DNA of 64,000 bases from an uncultured Clostridia bacterium (GCA_947630475.1 CANRHR010000005.1:107026-171025), one strand, 5' to 3'; counted from the first letter of the stretch, positions 15,057 through 23,822 are shown. Notes: a model not told the origin generated them from the letters alone. Program-made: numbers and translations.

Positions 15057-17048
15057 TTAATGTTTTTGCATAAGCTTTTCGGCTCTTTTTACAACATTTT
15101 CAACCGTAAAGCCATAATTTTCAAACAGAACCTTAAACGGAGCGGAGGAGCCAAATTCATCCATACAGATGATATCCGAATCAAAGCCGAGATATTTATG
15201 CCAGCCAAAACTGCAGGCAGCTTCAACGGCAAGCCTTTTTGTGACATTTTTGGGAAGAACACTTTCTTTATATTCATCGCTTTGTTCTTCAAAAAGTTCA
15301 AAGCTTGGCATACTTACAACCCTTGAGTTTATGCCTTTTTCTTTTAAAATATCGTAAGCATCGTAAATAAGCTGAACCTCTGAGCCTGAAGCTATAAGAA
15401 TAATATCTGGAGTTGTATTACAGTCTTTTAAAATATATCCTCCTTTTAGAGCCTCTTTTGCGCTGCTGTTTAAAAGCTTTGTGCTTTGTCTTGTTAATAT
15501 AAGAGAGGTAGGAGAAGTTTTTCTTGTTAAAGCAGCATACCATCCGGCAGCGGTTTCATTTGTATCGCATGGCCTAAAAACTATATAATTTGGAATACTT
15601 CTTAGAGCAGCAAGCTGTTCGATTGGCTGATGGGTAGGCCCATCTTCACCTACTCCTATGCTGTCGTGAGTGAATATGCTTATAACCGGAAGCTTCATAA
15701 GGGCAGAAAGCCTTAAAGCAGGTTTCATATAATCACTGAAAACAAAAAAACCTGCTATATATGGAACAAGCCCGCCGTGAAGAGCCATACCGTTTGCCAT
15801 AGCTGTCATGGCGTGTTCTCTTACGCCAAAGTGAAAATTTGATCCCTGAGGGGTTTTGTAAGAGTAATATTGTCTTTCTTCCATAATGGATTTGTTTGAT
15901 GAAGCAAGATCGGCAGATCCTCCAAAAAGATTGGGAATTATTTTTTCTATTTTATTTAAAATAATGCCTGATGAATCTCTTGTTGCTCTGTCGCCCTCAT
16001 ATGACCAAAAGCTTTCATCATCGTAAAGTTTGGATGCAAAATCGTTTTTCATCCATTCGCAGTATTGTTTGTAATCATCGGGATATTTTTCGCTGTATTT
16101 TTTTAATGTTTCATTCCAATTTTTTTCTTCATCAACAAGAGATTTTTTAATTTCGTTTATATGCTGCCAAACCTCTTGCGGCACAAAAAATTCTTCGCTG
16201 TAATTCCAGCCTAAGTTTTTCTTTGTAAGCTTAAGCTCTTCTTCGCCAAGCGGTGCTCCGTGAGATGATGCCTTTCCGGCTTTATTTGGAGAGCCGTAGC
16301 CGATAACTGTTTTTATTTCTATTATAGAGGGCTTGTCCTTAACATCTTTTGCGGCTTGTATTGCGTTTTTAATAGCTTCAATATCGTTTCCGTCGTCTAC
16401 TCTTTGCGTATGCCAAGAATAAGCTTTGTATCTGTCTAAAATGTTTTCGGTAAAGGTAAGATCTGTACTTCCTTCGATTGTGATGTCGTTTGAATCATAG
16501 AGCAAAATAAGCTTGCCAAGCTTTAATGTTCCGGCAAGCGATGATGCTTCTGAGGAGATACCTTCCATAAGGCAGCCGTCACCGCATAAAACATAGGTGT
16601 AATGATCTACAATTTTTAAATCATCTTTATTAAACTTAGCTGCAAGGTGATTTTCGGCAACAGCCATGCCTACGGCATTTGCTATGCCCTGACCTAAAGG
16701 GCCTGTTGTAACCTCAACGCCCGAAGTTTGAGAATATTCAACATGACCGGGGGTCTTTGAGCCAAGCTGCCTAAAAGCTTTTATATCGTCAATGCTTAAA
16801 TCTCCGTAGCCAAAAAGGTAGAGCAGAGAATATAAAAGCATAGAACCATGACCTGCCGATAAAATAAATCTATCTCTGTTTTCCCAATTTGGATTTTCGG
16901 GATTATGTTTTAAAAAATTTGAAAAAAGAGTATATACTATAGGAGCTGAACCCATAACAACACCGGGATGACCTGATTTGGCTTTTTGAATTGCTTCTGC
17001 GCCAAGAATCCTTATAGTATTGATTGTAAGTTGTTCCTTAGAATCCAT
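15057..17048 (-). CDS. tkt: Transketolase
   Basis: 663 residues, full length. Thiamine-diphosphate enzyme of the pentose phosphate pathway that transfers two-carbon ketol units. N-terminal features: KSGHPGVVMGSAPIVYTLF, GHGSMLLYSLLYL and TTGPLGQGIANAVGMA. The ThDP motif is GDGCLMEGISSEA (about 150), with the DSNDITIEGSTD loop. The middle domain has FGVREHAMTAMANGMALHGG and SIGVGEDGPTHQPIEQLAALR. Start ATG with GAGGAGG upstream. Its upstream region holds intergenic element copy A, which splits and duplicates an A+T palindrome that could be part of its promoter. Confidence 0.97.
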   Translation of the reverse strand: MDSKEQLTINTIRILGAEAIQKAKSGHPGVVMGSAPIVYTLFSNFLKHNPENPNWENRDRFILSAGHGSMLLYSLLYLFGYGDLSIDDIKAFRQLGSKTPGHVEYSQTSGVEVTTGPLGQGIANAVGMAVAENHLAAKFNKDDLKIVDHYTYVLCGDGCLMEGISSEASSLAGTLKLGKLILLYDSNDITIEGSTDLTFTENILDRYKAYSWHTQRVDDGNDIEAIKNAIQAAKDVKDKPSIIEIKTVIGYGSPNKAGKASSHGAPLGEEELKLTKKNLGWNYSEEFFVPQEVWQHINEIKKSLVDEEKNWNETLKKYSEKYPDDYKQYCEWMKNDFASKLYDDESFWSYEGDRATRDSSGIILNKIEKIIPNLFGGSADLASSNKSIMEERQYYSYKTPQGSNFHFGVREHAMTAMANGMALHGGLVPYIAGFFVFSDYMKPALRLSALMKLPVISIFTHDSIGVGEDGPTHQPIEQLAALRSIPNYIVFRPCDTNETAAGWYAALTRKTSPTSLILTRQSTKLLNSSAKEALKGGYILKDCNTTPDIILIASGSEVQLIYDAYDILKEKGINSRVVSMPSFELFEEQSDEYKESVLPKNVTKRLAVEAACSFGWHKYLGFDSDIICMDEFGSSAPFKVLFENYGFTVENVVKRAEKLMQKH

Positions 17049-17071
17049 TTTTTTTAAATTCCTCCTCGATT

Positions 17072-17314
17072 GTCTGAAATATTATTATATAATAATTTTT
17101 GGCTGTCGAAAAAGTCCATTCGGACTTTTTCGAAGCTAAACAGATGAACAAAAGGCTCATTCCGGCGGCTTTAAAAGCCTTGAAATTCGCCTTTTTCCTC
17201 GGCGAAAATGCGGTTTTTATCTGCGGATTTGATGTCTGCAGCGCTCTTAAAAACTTATAAATTCAACAAAAGTTAGCTTTATTGACAGTCTGAAATATTA
17301 TTATATAATAATTT
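17072..17314 (+). repeat. Intergenic element copy A with 27-bp direct repeats
   Basis: The element (about 17099-17287) starts GGCTGTCGAAAAAGTCC and ends TTGACAGTC, giving GRCTGTC/GACAGTC ends. It contains an AAAAGGC...GCCTTTT nested hairpin (near 17150-17200). It is bracketed by an identical 27-bp sequence, at 17072-17098 and 17288-17314, whose centre is the palindrome ATTATTATATAATAAT. Confidence 0.85.
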
Positions 17315-17454
17315 GTAATTAACAATTTTATATAAATATTTCCCTAAAATTATTTATTATTTTTATTTTACCACAAAATTTTTAAAATGTCTTTATGTTT
17401 TTAAAATCTTTTATTTTTTATAAAAGAGGGGAGGGGAACAGATAAAAAAGCGGC
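17315..17454. other. A+T-rich gap, nothing recognised
   Basis: Between element copy A and the integrase terminator. No gene, RNA or repeat beyond A+T-rich runs is visible. Confidence 0.6.
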
Positions 17455-17490
17455 TGTATTATGCGAAAACTGAGATTTTCGCATAATACA
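17455..17490 (-). terminator. Strong hairpin after the integrase
   Basis: Perfect 15-bp stem TGTATTATGCGAAAA/TTTTCGCATAATACA. On the minus strand it is followed a few bases later by CTTTTTT. Confidence 0.75.
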
Positions 17491-17549
17491 AAATAAAACA
17501 TATATCGCCTGAAAGACAATATTTTTAAGCCTTTGGCAGCCTTTGACGG

Positions 17550-18679
17550 TTAAAAAAACTGAAGCATATTCATGTTCTTTTGCTTAAGCGTCATTGATGG
17601 ATGCACATATTTATTTAAAGTTATATTAACATTGGAATGTCCGAGTATTTCGCTTAAGCTCTTTATGTCAAATCCCAGCTCAACACAACGTGTGGCAAAA
17701 GTATGACGAAGAGTGTGGAAATTTACATTATCGATTTTGCAAATTTGCAAAACGGTTTTAAATTTGTTTTGCATTGTACGAGGTTCCAAATATTTATCTT
17801 CCTCTCCGGTCAGCAAAAAAGTATTGTCGCAGTGTTCCATATTAATCAAAAGGCTGTATATATTATCCGGTATTGGGATTTTTCTGTCAGAACTTAAGCT
17901 TTTGGGCTTGGTAATTATAACTTTTGTTTTAACGGTTCCGTTTTCGTCCGTTTGAAGTCTTTGCATTGTTTTGTTAACAGAAACAATATGTTCATCAAAA
18001 GATATATCACACCATTTTAAGGCGCACAGTTCTCCTATTCTCAGTCCTAAATACATTGACATAAGTATTCCTAAATTGCAGGGGGTTAAGTTATTGATTA
18101 AATAATTATTAAGTTTTTTCTGCTCCGAAATTGTAAGTATTTTTATAGGCGCAAAATTTTGTTTTACACCCAGGCGTTTAAAATAGTCCATATTGATTTT
18201 AAGCTGTTTATCGGCATACTCAAAAATTCTTTTTAAAACTGAAATTATGGAAGATATGGTATTTGAGGAAAGACCTTCGTTTTTAATGCCGCCATCCGCC
18301 AATAAACTTAATGCTAAGTCATATATATCTTCATCTGTAATATCATTTATTGGCTTTCCTTTGAATTTTGGGATAAGATATGATTTAATTATATTTTTAT
18401 ATTTAACAATGCTTGATTTTTTTAATCGGGATTTTGATAAGTTAAGCCATTCTTCTGCTATAATTTCAAAATTATCTTGTTTTTTTTTGATGAATCTTTT
18501 TTTGATAAATCCTTTGCTTTAAAATTATTAAAAGCTTCTGAGAGTTTTTCTTTTGTTTCTTTATAAGATTTTCCGTATACATAACCATATCTTATTTTGT
18601 TGTTATTCCTTTCTTTTATGTAGCGACCCTCCCATCTGCTGTCTTTTCTTTTATAAATATTTTCACCTCTTTTGGACAT
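17550..18679 (-). pseudogene. Phage-type tyrosine integrase, interrupted by a frameshift at an A9 run
   Basis: Two reading frames together give one normal integrase of about 375 residues. Frame 1 (18458-18679) codes the N-terminal MSKRGENIYKRKDSRWEGRY, with an AP2-like DNA-binding fold. Frame 2 (from about 18480 to 17550) continues with NFEIIAEEWLNLSKSR, then a catalytic domain with GLRIGELCALKW (Arg), HTLRHTFATR (His-x-x-Arg), LGHSNVNITLNKYVHPS (His, Tyr). The break is at nine consecutive A on the coding strand (18480-18488). Ten A would restore one frame. It could be a sequencing error, a decayed gene, or slippage expression. The start at 18679 has a GGAG site. No other genes of a mobile element are next to it. 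Confidence 0.85.
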
Positions 18680-18922
18680 AAATAATCTCCTTTCTGTTTA
18701 TTTTTTTGACGGCGATAAAATCCATTTTGAAATTTTATCACTATTTTAATTATATAAAAAAAGAAAAATTTATACAAAATAACTAAAATTTGCGGCGAGA
18801 TTGCGTGCTTTATTGACATAAGATTTCATTGCTGATATACTAAAATAGTTGTAAGTATTTGTTTTTTTGATTTAGCAGAATTATTTAATGTGCGAAAATT
18901 TTGTTTTCGAGGAGGAGTAATC

Positions 18923-19171
18923 ATGGAGAATGATAACAATAATGGGACAGTGACTACAGTGAATGATAACGGAGGATTTCTCTGGGGGCTTTTGGGTTGC
19001 TGTATTCCTATTGCAGGTCTTGTTTTATTTTTGGTATGGAAGGATACCAAACCAAAAACAGCTAAGGCTGCCGGAATAGGCGCGCTTGTAAGCGTTATTG
19101 CCTGTGTTGTATTTTATATAATATATTTTATTCTTATAGCGGTTATAGGCGCTTCTATGGCAACGATGTAA
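18923..19171 (+). CDS. Small membrane protein, tandem paralogue 1
   Basis: 82 residues from the ATG at 18923, with GAGGAGGAG upstream. Asn/Asp-rich start, then two hydrophobic helices (about 21-38, GFLWGLLGCCIPIAGLVLFL; about 53-78), separated by VWKDTKPKTAKAAGIGALV. The same VWKD..PKTAKAAGIGA segment appears in many small Firmicute membrane proteins, often behind a zinc ribbon, which is absent here. The next gene is a close copy, so the pair arose by duplication. Function unknown. Confidence 0.85.
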   Translation: MENDNNNGTVTTVNDNGGFLWGLLGCCIPIAGLVLFLVWKDTKPKTAKAAGIGALVSVIACVVFYIIYFILIAVIGASMATM

Positions 19172-19207
19172 TATGTTTTATAAAATAAATTTTAAGGAGG
19201 AGTAACT

Positions 19208-19450
19208 GTGGAAAACGATAACGGAGGATTTCTCTGGGGGCTTTTGGGCTGCTGTATTCCTGTTGTAGGTCTTATTTTATTTTTAGTATGGAAAGATACT
19301 AAGCCAAAAACAGCTAAGGCTGCCGGAATAGGCGCAATTGTAGGCGTTGTTATTGGTATTTTGATTTATGTAGTAATGATAGTTTTCAGCCTTGCTACAG
19401 GCATTGCTGCAGGCGGTATTGCCGCAGGTTCTGCCGCTGCAATTTATTAA
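19208..19450 (+). CDS. Small membrane protein, tandem paralogue 2
   Basis: 80 residues from a GTG at 19208 preceded by AAGGAGGAG. Residues 5-45 are nearly identical to the upstream paralogue, including GGFLWGLLGCCIPVVGLILF and KPKTAKAAGIGAIVG. The C-terminal part differs and is Ala/Gly-rich (LATGIAAGGIAAGSAAA). Two membrane helices predicted. Three bases separate its stop from the next gene, so they are likely co-translated. Function unknown. Confidence 0.85.
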   Translation: MENDNGGFLWGLLGCCIPVVGLILFLVWKDTKPKTAKAAGIGAIVGVVIGILIYVVMIVFSLATGIAAGGIAAGSAAAIY

Positions 19451-19453
19451 AAT

Positions 19454-19822
19454 ATGATTAAATGGCTTTATAAGTGGCTGCCGATTATATGCGGCTGCCA
19501 TTGTATGGACAGCAGGTCTTTTCATTACAAAGGCGTTAAGTTTCCCGTATGCGCAAGATGTACGGGAAACTTAATAGGTATGTTTATTTCATTTATTTTT
19601 ATTTTCTTTATAAATCCAAGTATTATTTTATGCATTGTTCTTATGATTCCCCTTATTGCAGACGGTCTTATACAAAGACTTACGCCATATGAAAGCGGAA
19701 ATATAAGAAGACTTATAAGCGGAATATTATTTGGCTATGCTTTAGTAAGCCTGTTTATTATTAAGCCCGGCGTATTCTTTTTTAATTATGGCTACAGCAT
19801 TGGTCAAAGTTTTAAGGCTTAA
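19454..19822 (+). CDS. DUF2085 family membrane protein
   Basis: 122 residues. Near the N-terminus it has the family cysteine signature CGCHCMDSRSFHYKGVKFP and VCARCTGNLIG (about 13-42). Three hydrophobic helices follow (about 40-58, 60-78, 92-108) with LIADGLIQRLTPYESGN between. The conserved C-H-x-x-x-R-S-F and C-x-x-C-T-G residues suggest metal binding at the membrane, but no function is established. It probably forms a transcript with the two small membrane proteins upstream. Confidence 0.85.
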   Translation: MIKWLYKWLPIICGCHCMDSRSFHYKGVKFPVCARCTGNLIGMFISFIFIFFINPSIILCIVLMIPLIADGLIQRLTPYESGNIRRLISGILFGYALVSLFIIKPGVFFFNYGYSIGQSFKA

Positions 19823-19823
19823 A

Positions 19824-19858
19824 TGCCGATGTATTGGTAATCCAATATATCGGCATTA
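19824..19858 (+). terminator. Terminator after the DUF2085 gene
   Basis: Stem ATGCCGATGTATTGG/CCAATATATCGGCAT followed by TATTTATTTT. Confidence 0.85.
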
Positions 19859-19913
19859 TTTATTTTGTGTTGCATTTAAGCTTTTTTATCCATAATAATA
19901 TGAGGTGGTCTTT

Positions 19914-20441
19914 TTGGATAAAAATGAATTTTTTAATAAAGTATGCAGTCAATATTACGAAAAGATTTTAAAGTATTGTTATATATCATTAAATAATGAA
20001 GAAAATGCAAAGGATATTACCCAGGAGGTTTTTATTTTATTATTTAAAAAAGCCGACAAGCTTTATAAGCATCCCAATATAGGAGGATTTTTATTTAAAA
20101 GCGCTCAAAACCTTATTAAGGAGCATAAAAGAGAGCTGTACAGGAGGCTTATAAAAGAAATAGATTCTAAAAACGGCATAGAGTTTCTTGCAGATAATAA
20201 AAATGACATATTTGCCGTTATGGATAAAAGGATAAACGAATATGACTATATAGATGAAGTTATAGACAAGCTTAGTGAGGATAAAAAAAGTCTTTATAAA
20301 ATGTATTACATAGATAAAATATCAATGGCTCAAATTGCAGATATGCTCGGCATAAAGCCGTCTGCGCTCAGAATGAGGTTTACAAGGCTAAGAAGAGAGA
20401 TTATAAAAAACGTTAAAAAGCTTGCTAAAGAAAAATTTTAA
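19914..20441 (+). CDS. ECF-family RNA polymerase sigma factor (second pair)
   Basis: 175 residues from the TTG at 19914, five bases after GAGGTGG; the GTG at 19905 overlaps that ribosome site and is less likely. Region 2: KVCSQYYEKILKYCYISL, AKDITQEVFILLFKKA, GGFLFKSAQNLIKEHKREL. Region 4: VIDKLSEDKKSLYKMYYIDK, then ISMAQIADMLGIKPSALRMR with the helix-turn-helix. The following gene has the layout of an anti-sigma factor. The pair resembles Firmicute ECF systems whose anti-sigma has a large outer domain. Target genes unknown. Confidence 0.9.
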   Translation: MDKNEFFNKVCSQYYEKILKYCYISLNNEENAKDITQEVFILLFKKADKLYKHPNIGGFLFKSAQNLIKEHKRELYRRLIKEIDSKNGIEFLADNKNDIFAVMDKRINEYDYIDEVIDKLSEDKKSLYKMYYIDKISMAQIADMLGIKPSALRMRFTRLRREIIKNVKKLAKEKF

Positions 20442-20530
20442 AAAATTTATGTTGCATATTTTATTAATCAGACATATTAAGGCGTAAGAGTTAAGCGCTT
20501 AACTTTACAGCCATAAGGAGGTTACGGCTT

Positions 20531-21376
20531 ATGGATAGGCATGAAATGATAAGAAAGCTTGAAAATGCCGTTAATAAAGGAGATATAAAAGAAATAGATA
20601 AAATATTGGCTGATTTTAAACCTGATATTTCTTTTGACCCCACTGAAGTGTTTGCGGCAAAAATAAAACAAAAAGCAAAAGGAGAGATTGTTATGAAGAA
20701 AAAATTAAATTTAATAAAAACAACAGTTATTGCAGGCGGCATAGCCGCTGTGAGCTGCGTATCTGTATGTGCGGCATATACTTATAAAAATTATGCTTTT
20801 GAAAAGAATGGAAACTTTTATACAATTACATCTAATAAAGAAATGGAAAATGAAGAATATATTGATGCGGTTAATGATTTTGAAGCCAATGAAAAGCCTG
20901 ATGATGCAGATATCCATTTTGTGACTCCCGATGAATATGACAGATTTGAAAGCATAGAGGAGGCTGAAAAAAAATATAATATGAATATTTGTATGCCATC
21001 TGTTATGCCTGATTTGGCGCTTGATGATATAACAGGGCTTCAAAAATTTTACTCTAAAGGCTCTTGCGCAAGCAGTGTATGGATAAATTACGGAAACGTA
21101 GGTTCAAAGGAAATGTGCATTTTTGTAGAAAAAAAAGATATAAAAGACAGTGATGATTTAACTTTAATTACAAAAGATGATGTTGACGAAGGAACATTAA
21201 AAGAATATAAATCAAAAAACGGGCTTAGCTTTAAAATGTTTGATGAAAGCAAAGATGACAAAAGCGAGATTGCAAAAGTTGCTTATATCTCAAAAGGCAG
21301 CTATGAATATGCATTATCATTTTTAGGCTTTGATGAAAATGAGATAATTAAGATAATTGACAGCATTGATATTTAA
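20531..21376 (+). CDS. Probable membrane-bound anti-sigma factor with extracytoplasmic sensor domain
   Basis: 281 residues. Residues 1-52 are cytoplasmic and contain no zinc motif. One membrane helix at about 60-85 (LIKTTVIAGGIAAVSCVSVCAA) leads to a 195-residue outer domain, acidic and rich in Asp, Glu and Lys, with GSYEYALSFLGF near the end. The architecture matches one-helix anti-sigma factors with DUF4367-like outer domains; I infer this from position after the sigma gene. Oddity: an internal ATG at 20693 is preceded by AAAGGAGAG and would give a product starting with a signal-peptide-like MKKKLNLIKTT, so a second, secreted form is possible. Confidence 0.75.
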   Translation: MDRHEMIRKLENAVNKGDIKEIDKILADFKPDISFDPTEVFAAKIKQKAKGEIVMKKKLNLIKTTVIAGGIAAVSCVSVCAAYTYKNYAFEKNGNFYTITSNKEMENEEYIDAVNDFEANEKPDDADIHFVTPDEYDRFESIEEAEKKYNMNICMPSVMPDLALDDITGLQKFYSKGSCASSVWINYGNVGSKEMCIFVEKKDIKDSDDLTLITKDDVDEGTLKEYKSKNGLSFKMFDESKDDKSEIAKVAYISKGSYEYALSFLGFDENEIIKIIDSIDI

Positions 21377-21382
21377 TTGTTA

Positions 21383-21622
21383 AGGCTTCCGCTATTAAAG
21401 CGGAAGCCTTTGACTGTCGAAAAGTCCAAGTGGACTTTTTCGAAGTCAAACAGATGAACAAAAGGCTCATTCCGGCGGCTTTAAAAGCCTTGAAACTCGC
21501 CTTTTTCCTCGGCGAAAATGCGATTTCCGCCTGCGGATTTTAGTCTGCGACGCTTTAAGTTACTTGGTCAAAATAGGGTTTATTGACAGTCTGAGGCTTC
21601 TGCTATTAAAGCGGAAGCCTTT
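21383..21622 (+). repeat. Intergenic element copy B inserted between duplicated terminators
   Basis: The hairpin AGGCTTCCGC/GCGGAAGCCT occurs twice, at 21383-21411 and 21594-21622, as 29-bp direct repeats with one mismatch. Between them lies the element (GACTGTCGAAAAGTCC ... TTGACAGTC), about 180 bp and closely similar to copy A across its whole length. Both hairpins are T-rich downstream, so each can terminate the anti-sigma transcript. Confidence 0.9.
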
Positions 21623-21728
21623 TTTAAATTAATTAATTTTTTAGCCCAAAAATGATTTCTTTTAAACTTTTATTTTATTACATTGACAAAGTCTTTTTGC
21701 AGTATTAAAATTTTAATAGAATAAATTG

Positions 21729-21742
21729 ACTGAACGGTCAGT
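21729..21742. promoter_or_regulatory. TetR-type operator upstream of the efflux regulator
   Basis: ACTGA-ACGG-TCAGT, a near-perfect palindrome of the sequence often bound by TetR/AcrR-like proteins. It lies 20 bases before the regulator start, so the gene is probably autoregulated. Confidence 0.75.
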
Positions 21743-21761
21743 AAAAATGGGAGGCTGAGCC

Positions 21762-22295
21762 GTGATAAAGCAAAAGGATACAAAAAATAAAATACTGGAT
21801 GCCGCAAAAACCATATTTACATCAAAAGGTTTTGACGGCGCAAGCATAGACAGCATAGCTTTGGAGGCGGGAGTCACAAAGTCGCTTTTGTATTATTATT
21901 TTGAAAACAAGGATGCTGTTTTTTATGAAGTAATAAAAAAAACTATGCAAAATTTAATTATAAGGCTTGAGGAGGAAAGAAAAATAAAGATTCCCCAAAA
22001 CAGAGAAGAAAGCTTTATATGTGGCATAAATATTCTTAAAAATGAAATAGATGTGCTTAGGATCGCTTTATCCGAAGCGCTTAAATCTCCTCAAAAAACA
22101 AATATTATCTTTCAGCTTCCTGCCTTGGTTTTTGATGAATTTAAAGATGAATACAGTTTTGAAAACGAGGAAAAAGCAAAATTTTGTATAGATGCAATTA
22201 ATATAATTACATATATTTCATTTAAAGAAAAATTAAAAGAAACTTTTTTTTTGGATGATGAAAAAATATATGAAATTTTTAACAAAAGTATTTAG
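21762..22295 (+). CDS. TetR/AcrR family transcriptional regulator of the efflux genes
   Basis: 177 residues from the GTG at 21762, with GGGAGG upstream. N-terminal helix-turn-helix (about 5-52): KNKILDAAKTIFTSKGFDG, then ASIDSIALEAGVTKSLLYYY and FENKDAVF. The C-terminal ligand-binding part (about 55-177) is helical and not conserved. It precedes the RND pump genes in the same direction and has its own palindromic operator. Likely represses the pump until a substrate binds; the ligand is unknown. Confidence 0.93.
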   Translation: MIKQKDTKNKILDAAKTIFTSKGFDGASIDSIALEAGVTKSLLYYYFENKDAVFYEVIKKTMQNLIIRLEEERKIKIPQNREESFICGINILKNEIDVLRIALSEALKSPQKTNIIFQLPALVFDEFKDEYSFENEEKAKFCIDAINIITYISFKEKLKETFFLDDEKIYEIFNKSI

Positions 22296-22436
22296 CAATT
22301 AAGCTCATGCTTTATATGCGGCGGATATTTACCGTTGGCTATCGGTACGCAGCGTAAGCGGAAATAGCATTTATCCAAAACAAAAGGTGCATATAATTAC
22401 TGTTATTGATTTTACGGATTTACGGAGGGTTTTAAT
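22296..22436. other. Gap with a partial short interspersed repeat
   Basis: 22331-22370 contains TATCGGTACGCAGCGTAAGCG, half of the roughly 45-bp repeat. No clear promoter seen, so the pump genes may depend on the regulator promoter. Confidence 0.5.
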
Positions 22437-23822
22437 ATGAAAAAAAATATTTTATGCTTATTGATTGGCTCGGTATTAATTTTAACCTCCGGCTGCTCTT
22501 CAAAGGAGAGTGCCGAGATAACAGATGATACTGTAAAGACTGTTTCTGTTATAAATGCCGAAAATAAAGATTATGCCGAATATGTTAAGTATTCGGGCTT
22601 TGTCAGCGCAGATGAATTAAAGCGATTCAGTTTTGAATTGAGCGGCAAAATAAGCGATGTCACCGTTGAAGAGGGGCAGCAGGTTAGGGCAGGAGATGTG
22701 CTTGCAAAGCTTGATACGACAAGCGTTCAAATGGCTGTGGATAATGCCAATGAAAATATAAAGCTTGCAAATAATCAGATAGCCCAGATAGACAGCTCTA
22801 TAGAAAAGCTTAATATAGGCTTGGATGCCGAAAATTTGACCCTTGAAAAGGCACAGACAGGCCTTGATGCCGAAAAACTGACTCTTTCAAAAATAGAGCA
22901 GAGTTATAATTCGAATCTTGCCAAGCTTCAGCTTCAGTATGACAACGCAAAGGAAACCTATGATAATATAAGCTCTTTGTATAACAGCGGCGTTGCCACC
23001 AAAACCGATTATGACAACGCAAAGCTTGCCTTTGATACTGTTCAGGAGGAGCTTGACAATGCTCAAAAGAGTATGAATAATGATATTGATTTGCAGAATA
23101 AAAAAATTTCATCTATGGAAAGTGACTGTCAGCTTCAGCAGACCAGCATAAAGAATATGCAAAATGATATACAAGCCGCAAAGGTTAAAAGACAGGCAGC
23201 CGAAATTTCTCTGGAGCAGGCAAAAATAAGCCTTGAACAAAACAACAAATATTTGACGGATTCCGTACTTAAATCCACAATAGACGGTTATGTTATGAGC
23301 GTAGTGCTTAACGCCGGAGAGATTACAAGCGCAGGCACTCCCGTGGTGGTTGTTAAAAGCGGCAAAGAGGTTGTAAATGTTGGCATACCGGTTGAAGATT
23401 ACGGCAAACTGAGTGTCGGTATGCAGGCAAAAATAACTTCAGACGGCAAAGAAAGCTATGGAAGCATTACAAATATTTCACTTTATCCCGATGAAGCCAC
23501 AAGAACATATAACCTTGAGATTACTCCGGAGGATCAAAGCTTGGCTATGGGCTCTCTTGTTGATATTCAGGTAGATATTAACCAAAAAAACGGCTGCTTT
23601 ATTCCGATAAGCTCGGTTGAAAATATTGATGGCGTAGATTATGTATATACCGTTGAAGAAAATGAACAGTCTGATACATATAAGCTTGTTAAGACGGAGG
23701 TAACCCTTGGAGAGGAAAAAGGAGAAAATGTTTTGGTGACAGATCTTCCTGTGGGAACAAAAATTGTATCAAAGGGAATAAAAGATGTATATGAAAATCA
23801 GATTGTACGCATTGCCGAATAG
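22437..23822 (+). CDS. RND efflux periplasmic-adaptor-like subunit (lipoprotein)
   Basis: 461 residues. Lipoprotein signal peptide with lipobox LTSGCSS (Cys about 20). Then the HlyD-family layout: a split lipoyl motif FELSGKISDVTVEEGQQVRAG (first half, about 65-90), a long coiled-coil hairpin rich in Gln, Asp and Lys (about 95-265), and the second half STIDGYVMSVVLNAGE. Beta-barrel and membrane-proximal domains follow. It presumably links the RND pump to the cell exterior; in a Gram-positive there is no outer-membrane channel partner. Twelve bases separate it from the pump gene. Confidence 0.92.
   Translation: MKKNILCLLIGSVLILTSGCSSKESAEITDDTVKTVSVINAENKDYAEYVKYSGFVSADELKRFSFELSGKISDVTVEEGQQVRAGDVLAKLDTTSVQMAVDNANENIKLANNQIAQIDSSIEKLNIGLDAENLTLEKAQTGLDAEKLTLSKIEQSYNSNLAKLQLQYDNAKETYDNISSLYNSGVATKTDYDNAKLAFDTVQEELDNAQKSMNNDIDLQNKKISSMESDCQLQQTSIKNMQNDIQAAKVKRQAAEISLEQAKISLEQNNKYLTDSVLKSTIDGYVMSVVLNAGEITSAGTPVVVVKSGKEVVNVGIPVEDYGKLSVGMQAKITSDGKESYGSITNISLYPDEATRTYNLEITPEDQSLAMGSLVDIQVDINQKNGCFIPISSVENIDGVDYVYTVEENEQSDTYKLVKTEVTLGEEKGENVLVTDLPVGTKIVSKGIKDVYENQIVRIAE

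Noticed and set aside
17455..18820. A complete integrated phage or conjugative element around the integrase
   Set aside because: No other phage, relaxase or transfer genes and no convincing attachment repeats are visible. Only the broken integrase is present.
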